Shown one piece after another: positions 43,957 to 54,300 of a stretch of DNA of 62,704 bases (positions are counted from its first letter, which is position 1; each line of letters starts with the position of its first letter). This stretch comes from JAYPAN01 sp049597955 (GTDB lineage Bacteria; Pseudomonadota; Alphaproteobacteria; RS24), in NCBI GenBank assembly GCA_049597955.1, contig JBMYND010000013.1, positions 1 through 62,704 of the forward strand, in the 5' to 3' direction. Position numbers and translations under genes: made by a program. The notes under the pieces were generated by a model. That model saw nothing but the letters and a program-made list of their open reading frames with translations. It did no database searches and was not told where the DNA came from.

Positions 43957-46900
43957 TGCCCAAACGCAGCGATATTTCAAGCATTATGATTATCGGCGCC
44001 GGGCCGATTGTTATCGGGCAGGCTTGCGAATTTGACTATTCCGGCACGCAAGCCTGCAAGGCGCTGCGCGAGGAAGGCTATCGCGTCATTCTGGTCAACT
44101 CCAATCCGGCGACCATTATGACCGACCCGGAACTGGCCGATGCCACCTATATTGAGCCGATTACCGCCGATATGGTGGCGCGGATTATTGAAAAAGAGCG
44201 CCCCGATGCGGTGCTGCCGACAATGGGCGGGCAAACCGCGCTGAATACGGCGATTGAATTATCCGAAAACGGCACGCTGGATAAATTTGGTGTGCGGCTA
44301 ATCGGGGCTGACCTGAATGCCATTAAAAAGGCCGAAGACCGGCTATTGTTTCGCGAGGCCATGGATAAAATCGGGCTGGAAAGCCCGCGCTCCAGCATCG
44401 CCCATACAATTGAGGAAGCCCTTGAAGGGCTTGAAAAAGTCGGCCTGCCGACCATTATCCGCCCGTCTTTTACATTGGGCGGCACAGGCGGCGGCATTGC
44501 CTATAATCGCGAGGAGTTTTTGTCGATTGTCGAGCGCGGTCTGGACGCCTCGCCGGTCACCGAAGTGCTGATTGAAGAAAGCGTTTTGGGTTGGAAAGAA
44601 TATGAAATGGAAGTGGTGCGCGACCGCGCCGATAATTGCATTATCGTCTGCTCCATTGAAAATGTTGACCCGATGGGGGTGCATACGGGCGACAGCATTA
44701 CTGTTGCCCCGGCACTGACCCTGACCGATCGCGAATATCAAATCATGCGCAATGCCTCAATTGCGGTTTTGCGCGAAATCGGTGTTGAGACCGGCGGCTC
44801 CAATGTGCAATTTGCGGTTAATCCCGCCGATGGGCGATTGGTTGTGATTGAGATGAACCCGCGCGTGTCGCGTTCCTCCGCCTTGGCCTCCAAGGCGACC
44901 GGTTTTCCAATCGCCAAAATCGCTGCCAAGCTGGCGGTCGGCTATACGCTGGATGAATTGATGAATGATATTACCGGCGTCACACCGGCCAGTTTTGAGC
45001 CGAGCATTGACTATGTGGTCACCAAAATACCGCGCTTTGCCTTTGAGAAATTCCCCGGCGCCGAGCCTTTGCTGACCACCGCCATGAAATCGGTCGGCGA
45101 AGCCATGGCGATTGGCCGCAATTTCCCCGAAAGCCTGCAAAAAGCCTTGCGCTCATTGGAGACCGGCCTGACCGGGCTGACGCCGCCTGACAATGCGCCG
45201 GATATATCGACCGCCGAAGGCGAAGCGGACATGCGCGCCGCCCTGACCACCGCTACCCCCTCACGCCTGCTCATGGCTGCCCATGCGCTGCGTCAAGGCA
45301 TGAGCCAAGAAGAAGTCTGCGCCCTGTCGCATTTCAATCCTTGGTTTGTCGCCCAATTGCAGGCAATCATTGATATTGAAAAAACCGTCATGCAACATGG
45401 CCTGCCCGATAATGAAGAGGCGATGCGCGATGTCAAAGCCATGGGCTTTTCAGATGCCCGCCTGGCCGAGCTGGCCGGCGTGGAAGAAAGCCAAGTGCGC
45501 CAAGCCCGCCATGATTTGAATGTGCGCCCCTATTTCCGCCGCATTGACACTTGCGCCGCCGAATTTGCCGCCGACACACCCTATCTCTATTCCAGCTATG
45601 ACAGCCCTGCCCCGTTTGCGCCGCAAAATGAAAGCGCGCCGGTTGACCGCCCGAAAGCGGTTATTCTCGGCGGCGGCCCGAACCGTATCGGCCAAGGCAT
45701 TGAATTTGACTATTGCTGCTGCCATGCCGCCTTTGCGCTGGGCGATGCCAATATTGAAAGCATTATGGTCAATTGCAATCCGGAGACTGTCTCCACCGAT
45801 TATGACACATCGGACAGGCTGTATTTTGAGCCGTTGACCGAAGAAGATGTGCTTGAGCTGATTGCCTGCGAAAGCGCCAAGGGCGATATGCGCGGTGTGA
45901 TTGTGCAATTTGGCGGGCAAACGCCGCTGAAATTATCGCAAGCACTGGAAGAGGCGGGGATTCCCATTCTCGGCACGTCACCGGATGCGATTGATTTGGC
46001 CGAAGACCGCGACCGCTTCAAGGCGCTGCTTGAAAGGCTGGATTTGAAACAGCCGCCCAATGGCATTGCCCGCAGCGCCGAGGAAGCGCGCGCCATTGCC
46101 GCCAATATCGGCTTTCCCGTGGTTATTCGCCCCTCCTATGTGCTGGGCGGTCGGGCCATGGAAATCGTCAATAGCGATGAGCAGCTTGAACGCTATATGC
46201 GCGAGGCGGTGATTGTTTCCGGCGACAGCCCGGTGCTGATTGACGGCTATTTGCGCGACGCCACTGAGCTTGATGTCGATGTGTTATGCGATGGCAGCGA
46301 TGTCCTTGTCGCCGGTATTCTCGAACATATTGAAGAAGCCGGTGTTCATTCCGGCGACAGCGCGTGTTCCATGCCGCCCCATTCCCTGTCGGCAGAGATT
46401 GTCGCGGAATTAAAACGCCAGGCGACTGAAATGGCTTTGGCGCTGAATGTAGTCGGCCTGATGAATGTGCAGTTCGCCGTGCAGGGTGAAACAATTTTTG
46501 TGATTGAGGTTAATCCGCGCGCCAGCCGCACTGTGCCATTTGTCGCCAAAGTTCTCGGCCAGCCGATTGCCCGCATTGCCGCAAGGCTGATGGCCGGTGC
46601 CAAATTATCCGAGTTTAAGCTGACCCTGCCGCCATATGAGCATATTGCGGTTAAGGAATCGGTCTTTCCCTTTGCCCGTTTCCCCGGTGTCGATACGGTT
46701 TTGGGGCCGGAAATGCGCTCAACCGGTGAAGTGATGGGGCTGGATACAGACTTTGCCACCGCTTTTGCCAAAAGTCAGCTGGGCGGCGGCACTTTCCTGC
46801 CCGATAGCGGCAAAGCGTTTATTTCCGTTCGAGAGGGCGACAAGCAACGTGCGCTGGTGCCGGCCAAAAGGCTGGTTGATTTGGGCTTTGAGATAATCGC

Positions 46901-47204
46901 CACACGCGGCACGGCACAATTCCTTGAAGATAATGGCATTGCCGTGACGCCGGTCAATAAAGTCATGGAAGGCCGCCCTCATATTGTTGACGCCATGAAA
47001 AACAATGAAGTGACGCTGGTGGTCAACACAACGGAGGGCGAAAAATCGCTGGCCGACAGCAAATCCATCCGGCGCACCGCATTGATGATGAAAATCCCCT
47101 ATTACACGACGCTGGCCGGGGCCGAAGCCGCCGTCGCCGCCATTGCCGCCATGCGCGCCGGGCCAATGCAAGTGCGCTCCTTGCAGGATTATGCATCCGG
47201 ATAA
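43956..47204 (+). CDS. carB: Carbamoyl-phosphate synthase large subunit
   Basis: The 1082-residue synthetase subunit has two homologous ATP-grasp halves (SSIMIIGAGPIVIGQACEFD and KAVILGGGPNRIGQGIEFDY), an oligomerisation segment between them, and a C-terminal MGS-like allosteric domain (KAFISVREGDKQRAL, NTTEGEKSLADS). Its ATG shares a base with the carA stop (TGATG), so the subunits are coupled. greA lies 75 bases downstream; carAB-greA linkage is also known from Pseudomonas. Confidence 0.98.
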   Translation: MPKRSDISSIMIIGAGPIVIGQACEFDYSGTQACKALREEGYRVILVNSNPATIMTDPELADATYIEPITADMVARIIEKERPDAVLPTMGGQTALNTAIELSENGTLDKFGVRLIGADLNAIKKAEDRLLFREAMDKIGLESPRSSIAHTIEEALEGLEKVGLPTIIRPSFTLGGTGGGIAYNREEFLSIVERGLDASPVTEVLIEESVLGWKEYEMEVVRDRADNCIIVCSIENVDPMGVHTGDSITVAPALTLTDREYQIMRNASIAVLREIGVETGGSNVQFAVNPADGRLVVIEMNPRVSRSSALASKATGFPIAKIAAKLAVGYTLDELMNDITGVTPASFEPSIDYVVTKIPRFAFEKFPGAEPLLTTAMKSVGEAMAIGRNFPESLQKALRSLETGLTGLTPPDNAPDISTAEGEADMRAALTTATPSRLLMAAHALRQGMSQEEVCALSHFNPWFVAQLQAIIDIEKTVMQHGLPDNEEAMRDVKAMGFSDARLAELAGVEESQVRQARHDLNVRPYFRRIDTCAAEFAADTPYLYSSYDSPAPFAPQNESAPVDRPKAVILGGGPNRIGQGIEFDYCCCHAAFALGDANIESIMVNCNPETVSTDYDTSDRLYFEPLTEEDVLELIACESAKGDMRGVIVQFGGQTPLKLSQALEEAGIPILGTSPDAIDLAEDRDRFKALLERLDLKQPPNGIARSAEEARAIAANIGFPVVIRPSYVLGGRAMEIVNSDEQLERYMREAVIVSGDSPVLIDGYLRDATELDVDVLCDGSDVLVAGILEHIEEAGVHSGDSACSMPPHSLSAEIVAELKRQATEMALALNVVGLMNVQFAVQGETIFVIEVNPRASRTVPFVAKVLGQPIARIAARLMAGAKLSEFKLTLPPYEHIAVKESVFPFARFPGVDTVLGPEMRSTGEVMGLDTDFATAFAKSQLGGGTFLPDSGKAFISVREGDKQRALVPAKRLVDLGFEIIATRGTAQFLEDNGIAVTPVNKVMEGRPHIVDAMKNNEVTLVVNTTEGEKSLADSKSIRRTALMMKIPYYTTLAGAEAAVAAIAAMRAGPMQVRSLQDYASG

Positions 47205-47217
47205 GGCGCTTGAAACC

Positions 47218-47246
47218 GCTTGTCTTTTTTGAAAGACTGCTATAGG
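47218..47246 (+). promoter_or_regulatory. Possible greA promoter
   Basis: CTTGTC and TATAGG are separated by 16 bases in the carB-greA gap, 35-60 bases before the greA ATG. Weak consensus match; greA may instead or also be read from the carAB transcript. Confidence 0.3.
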
Positions 47247-47279
47247 GGATGTCGCCTTGCACGCAAATTGAGGGTCGTG

Positions 47280-47753
47280 ATGGAAAAAGTGCCAATGACA
47301 GAGGCTGGTTATGCCGCGCTGGATGAAGAAATCAAGCGCCTGAAAGGGCCGGAGCGCCAGCGCATTATCAAAGCGATTGCCGAAGCGCGCGCGCATGGCG
47401 ATTTGTCGGAAAATGCCGAATATCATGCCGCCAAGGAACAGCAGAGCCATAATGAAGGCCGGGTGATGGAATTGGAAGATATCATCAACCGCGCCGATGT
47501 GATTGACGTCGCCGCGCTGACCGGTAATCGCGTGAAATTCGGCGCAACCGTCGATTTGGTGGATGAAGATACCGATGCCGAAGTCACTTATCAAATTGTC
47601 GGCGAATATGAGGCCAATGTCGAAAATGGCAAAATCTCCATCGCCTCGCCTATCGCGCGCGCGCTTATCGGCAAGGAAATCGGCGACTCGGTAGAGGTTA
47701 ACACGCCCGGCGGCGGCAAATCCTATGAAATTCTGGGTGTGAAATTCGCCTGA
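47280..47753 (+). CDS. greA: Transcription elongation factor GreA
   Basis: GreA rescues backtracked RNA polymerase by stimulating transcript cleavage through the secondary channel. The 157-residue protein has the coiled-coil N-terminal domain with the acidic tip GDLSENAEYHAAKEQQ, carrying the catalytic acidic residues. An FKBP-like C-terminal domain follows (SIASPIARALIGKEIGD, EVNTPGGGKSYEI). The ATG at 47280 follows GAGG, and earlier in-frame codons are unlike GreA. It lies just downstream of carAB. Confidence 0.96.
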   Translation: MEKVPMTEAGYAALDEEIKRLKGPERQRIIKAIAEARAHGDLSENAEYHAAKEQQSHNEGRVMELEDIINRADVIDVAALTGNRVKFGATVDLVDEDTDAEVTYQIVGEYEANVENGKISIASPIARALIGKEIGDSVEVNTPGGGKSYEILGVKFA

Positions 47754-47795
47754 ATATTGTATAAGTGAACATCCCAAAATAATAAGGAGGGAGTA

Positions 47796-48173
47796 ATGTT
47801 CACTGTCGCGGCAGCTACTATTAACGCCATATTTTTCGCGGGGAATATGGGGATATTCTTCGCTTTACGCTTTGCCGCCCAAGTCACAGAGCCGCAACAC
47901 CCTTTCGCAATAATATCAATACAAATTGCAATTTTGGAGTTTGTCGTTGCCATATTTGCCGTCGGCTTTGGTCTGCTGGGCTTTCTCGGCTATAATCGGG
48001 TCAAAGCCTATGTTAGGGAACAGGCGATAAAAACGGCCAAAGAAGAAGTTCAGGAATATCTGCAGCAAAATGATGCGGGCGAGATTGGTCATGGCAATCC
48101 GAGAAAACTACAAGCGACGCCTGATTTGGATGAGCCAACCGCACCGCAGAAGCAATCGGATGATGACAAGTGA
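47796..48173 (+). CDS. Small two-helix membrane protein, unknown
   Basis: I do not recognise a family. The 125-residue product has two hydrophobic segments (about residues 4-28 and 38-67), then a charged, probably helical stretch (RVKAYVREQAIKTAKEEVQEYL) and a disordered acidic C terminus (ending KQSDDDK). A strong AAGGAGGG site precedes the ATG, so translation is plausible. Its stop is 11 bases before the chosen start of an ImmA/IrrE peptidase gene, indicating a two-gene unit. Base composition looks more AT-rich than the flanking genes, a hint of acquisition. Confidence 0.65.
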   Translation: MFTVAAATINAIFFAGNMGIFFALRFAAQVTEPQHPFAIISIQIAILEFVVAIFAVGFGLLGFLGYNRVKAYVREQAIKTAKEEVQEYLQQNDAGEIGHGNPRKLQATPDLDEPTAPQKQSDDDK

Positions 48174-48184
48174 TGGAGGCACAT

Positions 48185-48700
48185 ATGGAAGAACCAGTCA
48201 TCAGCGTCAAGGAAGCGCGCGAAACAATCCGCGCGCACCAAGCACAAACCCCTGTCCAAATGGTCAAGCTTGCTGAGGCATTAGGCGCGGAAGTCTATAA
48301 AGTTGCCGAGTGGGATGAGAGCATATCAGGCATGATTTTGCGCAATAAAGATGCCGATAAACGTGATGGGAAACACTATAAAATATATGTCAATGCCAAT
48401 CATTCATGGGAAAGGCGGCGTTTTACCATTGCCCATGAAATTGCCCATATGGTGCTGCATACAAATCTGATAGGGGATGGCCTTCAAGATGACGGCCTCT
48501 ATCGCAGCGGGTTGTCCAATGCGCTGGAGGCTCAGGCCAATAATTTCGCTGCCGATATTTTGATGCCATGGCATCTGATAAACGAGGCCATGGACAACAC
48601 GCCGAATGCATCAGTTGGAGAACTCGCCGATATATTCGAAGTCTCAAAAAGCGCAATGTCCATTCGACTCGGCGTTCCTTTTGAAACGCAGGCCAGTTAA
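48185..48700 (+). CDS. ImmA/IrrE family metallopeptidase
   Basis: A 171-residue putative zinc peptidase with HEIAHMVLH (His84, Glu85, His88) and a downstream helix LEAQANNFAADILMP supplying the third ligand region. This is the standard ImmA/IrrE pattern. Family members cleave repressors to relieve control (ImmA/ImmR of ICEBs1, IrrE/DdrO of Deinococcus). In-frame GTG/ATG codons lie 4-5 codons earlier, but the ATG at 48185 has GGAGG five bases upstream. No XRE regulator is adjacent; the partner is a small membrane protein. The substrate is unknown. Confidence 0.85.
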   Translation: MEEPVISVKEARETIRAHQAQTPVQMVKLAEALGAEVYKVAEWDESISGMILRNKDADKRDGKHYKIYVNANHSWERRRFTIAHEIAHMVLHTNLIGDGLQDDGLYRSGLSNALEAQANNFAADILMPWHLINEAMDNTPNASVGELADIFEVSKSAMSIRLGVPFETQAS

Positions 48701-48730
48701 ACAGCGCCAAAAGACAGAAAACTCGCTTCT

Positions 48731-49201
48731 TCACTCCACCGGCACACCGGCAAGTTTTTTTGACTGGCGGATGGTCAGCGAGGTTTTGACATTGGCGACA
48801 TTGGGTGCCGGGGTCAGCTTGCGGGTCAGGAAACTCTGGAAACTGGCCAAATCCGGCGCGACTATTTTCAAGATAAAGTCAATGTCACCGTTCAACATGT
48901 GACATTCACGCACTTCCGGCCAACTGCCAATCAATGTCTCAAATGCTTGCAAATCGGCTTCCGCCTGGCTGTGCAAGCCAACCATGGCAAAAACAGTGAC
49001 AGTAAAGCCAATTTGCGCCGCATCTACTTCCGCGTGATAGCTTTGTATGACACCGGCATCTTCCAGTGCGCGCACCCGGCGCAGACAGGGCGGCGCAGAA
49101 ATGCCGACACGCTTGGCCAGTTCAACATTGGTCATCCGGCCATCGGCCTGCAATTCCCTTATAATCCGCAAATCCAGCGCGTCCAAACGAGGCTTTTTCA
49201 T
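48731..49201 (-). CDS. Lrp/AsnC family transcriptional regulator
   Basis: A 156-residue regulator with an N-terminal HTH (ELAKRVGISAPPCLRRVRALE) and a C-terminal RAM/AsnC ligand-binding domain (VTVFAMVGLHSQAEAD, CHMLNGDIDFILKIVAPD). Such proteins respond to amino acids. The start is uncertain: another ATG lies four codons upstream at 49213, but the one at 49201 has GGA seven bases before it. It is divergent from the ELM1-like gene, and a palindrome in that gap could be its binding site. Confidence 0.88.
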   Translation of the reverse strand: MKKPRLDALDLRIIRELQADGRMTNVELAKRVGISAPPCLRRVRALEDAGVIQSYHAEVDAAQIGFTVTVFAMVGLHSQAEADLQAFETLIGSWPEVRECHMLNGDIDFILKIVAPDLASFQSFLTRKLTPAPNVANVKTSLTIRQSKKLAGVPVE

Positions 49202-49211
49202 TTTCGTATCC

Positions 49212-49245
49212 ATAAAAACAAGGTAATAAATATACCGGTTTTTAT
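49212..49245. promoter_or_regulatory. Inverted repeat between lrp-like and ELM1-like genes
   Basis: ATAAAAAC (49212-49219) and GTTTTTAT (49238-49245) are perfect 8-bp arms around an 18-base AT-rich centre, inside the short divergent promoter region. It is a candidate operator for the Lrp-type regulator. Confidence 0.4.
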
Positions 49246-49265
49246 AATTTTTGAACAGTCAACGC

Positions 49266-50249
49266 ATGAATATATGGGCAATTACGGGTGGCAGGCGCGG
49301 CAATGACGTGCTGACCATCGGCTTGGCGCAAGCCTTGGGCTGCAAAAAGCCGAAAATCGTCCATACTGAGCTGCGCGCGCCTTGGCGCTGGCTGGCGCCT
49401 TGGCCGATTGCCCGTCTTGGTGCCGCAAGCGACCGACAAATCGCCCCGCCCTATCCCGATATGGTATTGGCCAGTGGCCGACAGGCCATTCCGCATGCGC
49501 TTCATATCAAAAAAGCCGCGCAAAATGCCTGCTTCACCGTCGCCATGCAAGACCCGCGCATTGACCCGAAATATTTTGATTTTATCTGGACACCGGCGCA
49601 TGACCGCATAGACGGGCCAAATGTTTTCAAAACCCTGCTGTCACCACATGGTCTGACGCAAGAAGATATGAGGGCCGCCGCGCAAACCGCACAAGCCAGG
49701 CTCATCCCGAAAAATCGTGACGCGGCACAAGGCAAAGTGATAACCGTGCTGGTTGGCGGGCCAAATGCGATATATCGCTTCGGCGAGGATGAAATCGCCC
49801 GATTTGCCGAGATGCTGGGCCAATTGGCGCGCCAAGGTCATTATCTGCTCATCACATTGTCGCGCCGCTCACCTGCGCATTTTGCCGATTTCCTGCATGC
49901 GGCATTGGCCGGCTATGATTATGTGCTGACCGGCACCGTAAATGATGAGGAAAATGAAACCCTGTATCCGGCCATGCTGGGTCTGGCCGAGCATGTGATT
50001 GTCACTGGCGACAGCGTGAATATGGTCGGCGAAGCCTGTTTTACCGGCAAGCCGGTGCAGGTTTTTCATCTCATTGGCGGCTCGGCCAAATTTGACCGCT
50101 TTCATCAAAGCGTGCGCGCGGCAGATTATGTCCGCGATTTTGACGGCAGATTGCAAGAATGGCCAACCCGCTGCCGCAATGCGACACCGGAAATCGCCGA
50201 GGCGGTGCGGGCCGCCTATCAGGCGTTTATGAAGACCGGAAAAGCGTGA
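49266..50249 (+). CDS. Mitochondrial fission ELM1-like (DUF1022) family protein
   Basis: A 327-residue protein starting MNIWAITGGRRGNDV. Family landmarks are WAITGGRRGN, VLASGRQAIPHAL, VAMQDPRID, VLVGGPN with a glycosyltransferase-like fold, VTGDSVNMVGEAC and KPVQVFHL. Plant ELM1 recruits a dynamin to mitochondria; the bacterial homologues are uncharacterised and resemble GT-B glycosyltransferases. The chosen start is the ATG at 49266; a TTG five codons earlier is possible, and neither has a good ribosome binding site. trxB lies 88 bases downstream. Confidence 0.85.
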   Translation: MNIWAITGGRRGNDVLTIGLAQALGCKKPKIVHTELRAPWRWLAPWPIARLGAASDRQIAPPYPDMVLASGRQAIPHALHIKKAAQNACFTVAMQDPRIDPKYFDFIWTPAHDRIDGPNVFKTLLSPHGLTQEDMRAAAQTAQARLIPKNRDAAQGKVITVLVGGPNAIYRFGEDEIARFAEMLGQLARQGHYLLITLSRRSPAHFADFLHAALAGYDYVLTGTVNDEENETLYPAMLGLAEHVIVTGDSVNMVGEACFTGKPVQVFHLIGGSAKFDRFHQSVRAADYVRDFDGRLQEWPTRCRNATPEIAEAVRAAYQAFMKTGKA

Positions 50250-50337
50250 ATAAATCCCTCGGCAAAGCGCGCGCCCTCTTGGGTTTTGCGGAATCGCGCT
50301 TACATTATGCGGGTAATTTGAACAGTGAGTAAAGCCC

Positions 50338-51303
50338 ATGAGCGATACCAAACATGCAAAACTAATCATCATCGGCTCCGGCCCTGCCGGTTATACAGCA
50401 GCCGTCTATGCCGCCCGCGCCATGCTGGAACCGGTTCTTTTGCGCGGCATCCAGCCTGGCGGACAATTGACCATCACCACGGATGTTGAAAATTATCCGG
50501 GCTTTGCCGACCCGATTCAGGGGCCATGGCTGATGGAGCAAATGGAAGCCCAAGCCGCCAATGTCGGCACGGAAATTATTTCCGATATTGTGACCCATGC
50601 CGATTTATCGCAACGCCCGTTCCGGCTGACCGGTGACAGCGGACAAATCTATACCGCAGATACGGTGATTATCGCTACCGGTGCGCAAGCCAAATGGCTC
50701 GGCCTTGATACAGAGACCAAATTTCAGGGCTTTGGCGTCTCGGCTTGTGCGACATGTGACGGGTTTTTCTACCGCAATAAGAAAGTTATGGTTGTCGGCG
50801 GCGGCAATACGGCGGTTGAGGAAGCATTGTTTTTGACCAATTTTGCCGAAAGCGTGACTTTGGTGCATCGCCGCGACAACTTGCGCTGCGAAAAAATACT
50901 CGAACAACGCCTGCTGGCGCATGAGAAGATAAATGTCGTTTGGGACAGCGAATTGGTCGAAGTGCTGGGCGAGGATGAGCCGCTTGGGGTGACCGGCGCG
51001 CGCTTGCGCAATACCAAAACCGGCGAAGAACAAGTGCTGGATATGCATGGCATATTCATTGCCATTGGCCATGCGCCGGCCACTGAATTATTCACCGAGC
51101 AGCTTGAGACCAAATCCGGCGGCTATCTGATAACCGCGCCGGACAGCACGGCGACCTCCATTGCCGGTATTTATGCTGCCGGTGATGTGACCGATGATAT
51201 TTACCGGCAAGCGGTTACGGCGGCGGGCATGGGCTGTATGGCGGCGCTGGAAGCGGAAAAATATCTGGCCGAAATGGAAGCCACGCGCGACGCTGCCGAA
51301 TAA
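50338..51303 (+). CDS. trxB: Thioredoxin-disulfide reductase
   Basis: An NADPH-dependent flavoenzyme that reduces thioredoxin. The 321-residue protein has FAD-binding IGSGPAGYTAAVYAAR, the redox pair in CATCDGFFYRN (Cys137/Cys140), NADPH-binding VVGGGNTAVEEALFL and the C-terminal YAAGDVTD. A GTGAG-type site precedes the ATG. An Lrp regulator gene nearby is a recurring alphaproteobacterial neighbour. It is convergent with dnaE2, 7 bases apart. Confidence 0.95.
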   Translation: MSDTKHAKLIIIGSGPAGYTAAVYAARAMLEPVLLRGIQPGGQLTITTDVENYPGFADPIQGPWLMEQMEAQAANVGTEIISDIVTHADLSQRPFRLTGDSGQIYTADTVIIATGAQAKWLGLDTETKFQGFGVSACATCDGFFYRNKKVMVVGGGNTAVEEALFLTNFAESVTLVHRRDNLRCEKILEQRLLAHEKINVVWDSELVEVLGEDEPLGVTGARLRNTKTGEEQVLDMHGIFIAIGHAPATELFTEQLETKSGGYLITAPDSTATSIAGIYAAGDVTDDIYRQAVTAAGMGCMAALEAEKYLAEMEATRDAAE

Positions 51304-51310
51304 GCGGTTT

Positions 51311-54300
51311 TTATTCCACACCGCGCCATGCCATTTCACGCGGCGTGCGCCGTCCGGTCTGACGTTTTGGGCGCAAAGGTTTGGGCAAATCGGTCAGTTT
51401 GCCATTTGCCGGTTGCGCCATTAAATCGAGCAGCAAATCCGACATATCGTGCAGCCTTTCTGCCACTAAATGCACGACCGCACCACTGCGCTGCACCCGC
51501 CCTTCAATCTGCACAAGCCGCGCGCCAATCGCCACGCGCCGGAAGCGTTCAAACCGGTCGGGCCACACCACAATATTGCCATTGCCGGTTTCATCTTCCA
51601 GCGTCAGAAACACAACGCCCTTGGCGCTGCCGGGGCGCTGGCGGCAAACCACCAGACCGGCGACGCGCAATTGCCGCCCCGATGGCGCATCTTGCAGGGT
51701 TTTTAACGGCGCAATACGCGCTTGTGCCAATTGCCCACGCAATAAAGCCACCGGATGATTTTTCAACGACAGACGCAAGGCCGCATAATCTTCCAGCACT
51801 TCCATGCCCGGCGACAGGGGCGGCAAATTATCACTGCCCGCTTCCTCCGCCATATATGGGCGCATATTCTGGGCGACAAATAAGGGCAGTGCATCGGCTT
51901 TTTGTTCCGGCGCCAAAGCGCGCACCGCCCATAAAGCCTGCCGCCGCGACAGACCAAGCATGGCAAACACATCGGCACGCGCCAGCCTTTCCAATGCCGC
52001 CGCGCCCAGACCGGCGCGCAGGGCGCAATCGCTGACCGAGTCAAAGGCACCGCCCTGACGGCGCGCCGCGACCAGCGCCTCCGCATCGGCACGGGACAAT
52101 CCGGCAATCTGGTTGAACCCAAGACGCAAGGCAATGGCGTCCTGCTGCGCTTCCAAATCCGCCTCAATATCGGATGCATTAATGCAGACTGGCAAAACCG
52201 ACACACCCTGCCGCTTGGCTTCCGCGACAAGCTGCGCCGGGGCATAAAACCCCATTGGCTGGCTGTTAATCAACGCCGCACAAAAGGCCGCCGGATAATG
52301 ATGTTTCAGCCAGGCCGACACATAGACCAGCAAGGCAAAACTGGCAGCATGGCTTTCGGGAAAGCCATATTCGCCAAAGCCTTCAATCTGTTTGAAACAG
52401 CGTTCGGCGAAATCGCGCTCATAGCCGCGCCCGACCATGCCATCTACCAGCCGCAAGCCAAATTCATGGATGATGCCGGTTTTGCGAAATGTCGCCATGG
52501 CGCGGCGCAAACGGTCAGCTTCGGATGGGGTGAACCCCGCCGCCACCACGGCAATCCGCATGGCCTGTTCCTGAAATAATGGCACGCCCAGCGTTTTGCC
52601 CAATACATTTTCCAGCTCCTGCGAGGGAAAAGCGACCGCCTCCTCACCATTGCGGCGACGCAAATAGGGATGCACCATATCGCCCTGTATCGGGCCGGGG
52701 CGCACAATCGCCACCTCAATCACCAAATCATAAAAATCGCGCGGTTTGAGACGCGGCAGCATAGCCATTTGCGCGCGGCTCTCCACCTGAAACACACCAA
52801 TCGACTCGGCACGGCACAGCATGTCATAAACCGCGCTGTCCTCGGCCGGCACGCTGGCCAATTCAAGCACGCGGCCATAATGGGCGGCAATCAAATCAAA
52901 GCTGCGCCGTATCGCCGTCAACATGCCGAGCGCCAGCACATCGATTTTCAACATGCCCAGCGCGTCCAAATCATCCTTGTCCCATTCAATGAATGTGCGG
53001 TCGGCCATGGCAGCATTGCCAATCGGCACCAGCGTATCAAGCCGGTCATTGGTGATAACAAAACCGCCAACATGCTGCGACAAATGCCGTGGAAAGCCGA
53101 TAATCTGCGCCGCCAAATGCAGGGTCAGGGCAATATCGGGCGCATCCGGGTCAAGCCCGGCCTCCACCACTTGCGCGCGGCTCGGCGGGTGGCTGCCACT
53201 GCCCCAGCTCACCCCCAAAAGGGCGGCGGCAATATCATCCGACAGGCCAACCACTTTGGCCATTTCGCGCACCGCCGACCGGCTGCGATAGCTAATCACC
53301 GTCGCCGCAATACCGGCGCGATGGCGACCATATTTGCGGTAAATATATTGGATAATTTCCTCGCGCCGCTCATGCTCGAAATCGACATCAATATCGGGCG
53401 GCTCATTGCGCTCGGCGGAAATGAAACGCTCAAACAAAAGATCAAGCCGGCTGGGGTCAACCGCCGTAATGCCAAGGCAATAGCAAACGGCGGAATTGGC
53501 GGCACTGCCACGCCCCTGACACAGGATTTGCCGATTGCGGGCAAAGCGCACCACATCATACACGGTGAGAAAATAGGGCGCGTAGGAAAGCTGCTCAATC
53601 AGGCTCAGCTCATGGCGCAAAATATCGCGCAAGCGCGCCGGCACCGCCCCGTCAAACCGCGCTCGCGCGCCGTCCCATGTCAGTTTTTCAAGCAAAGCCT
53701 GCGGTGTCAGCTCCGGGTCAAAAGCGTCTTTGGGATATTGATAGGCCAGTTCATCAAGCGAGAAATCACAGGCCGCCAAAACCCGGTCAATCGCCGCCAG
53801 CGCATCGGGGCGGTCGGCAAAAAGCCGCTGCGCCTCAGCCGGTGATTTCAAATGCCGTTCAGCATTGGCAGCCAGCCGGAAACCGGCCTCGGCCAATGTG
53901 CAATGGGCCCGAACACAGGTCATCGCATCTTGCAAGGGACGCCGTTCCGGCACGTGATACAGCGCATCGAAACCGGCCAGCACAGGCACGCCCGACCAGT
54001 CAGCCACTATTTGCAACAGGTCAAACCGCGCCGCATCATCCGCCCCGTAAAACGGCGTCAGCAATAAATATATCTGATGGGCGCAAGCCGCCAATTGTGC
54101 CAGCCGGTCACGGAAAGCGGCTGCCTCTATTGCCTCATTCCGGCGCGGTGGTATGACAATCCAGACCAATGCTGCCTGTTTTGCCAATTCGGTTAAATCG
54201 GTCATGGTCAGCAAGCAATCGCCCTTGGCAGCGCGCCGATTGCCGCGCGTCAAACATTGCGACAGGGCAGCATAGGCGGTGCGATTGCATGGATAGGCGA

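Noticed and set aside
52670..53845. 391-codon plus-strand ORF
   Set aside because: Antisense shadow within dnaE2.
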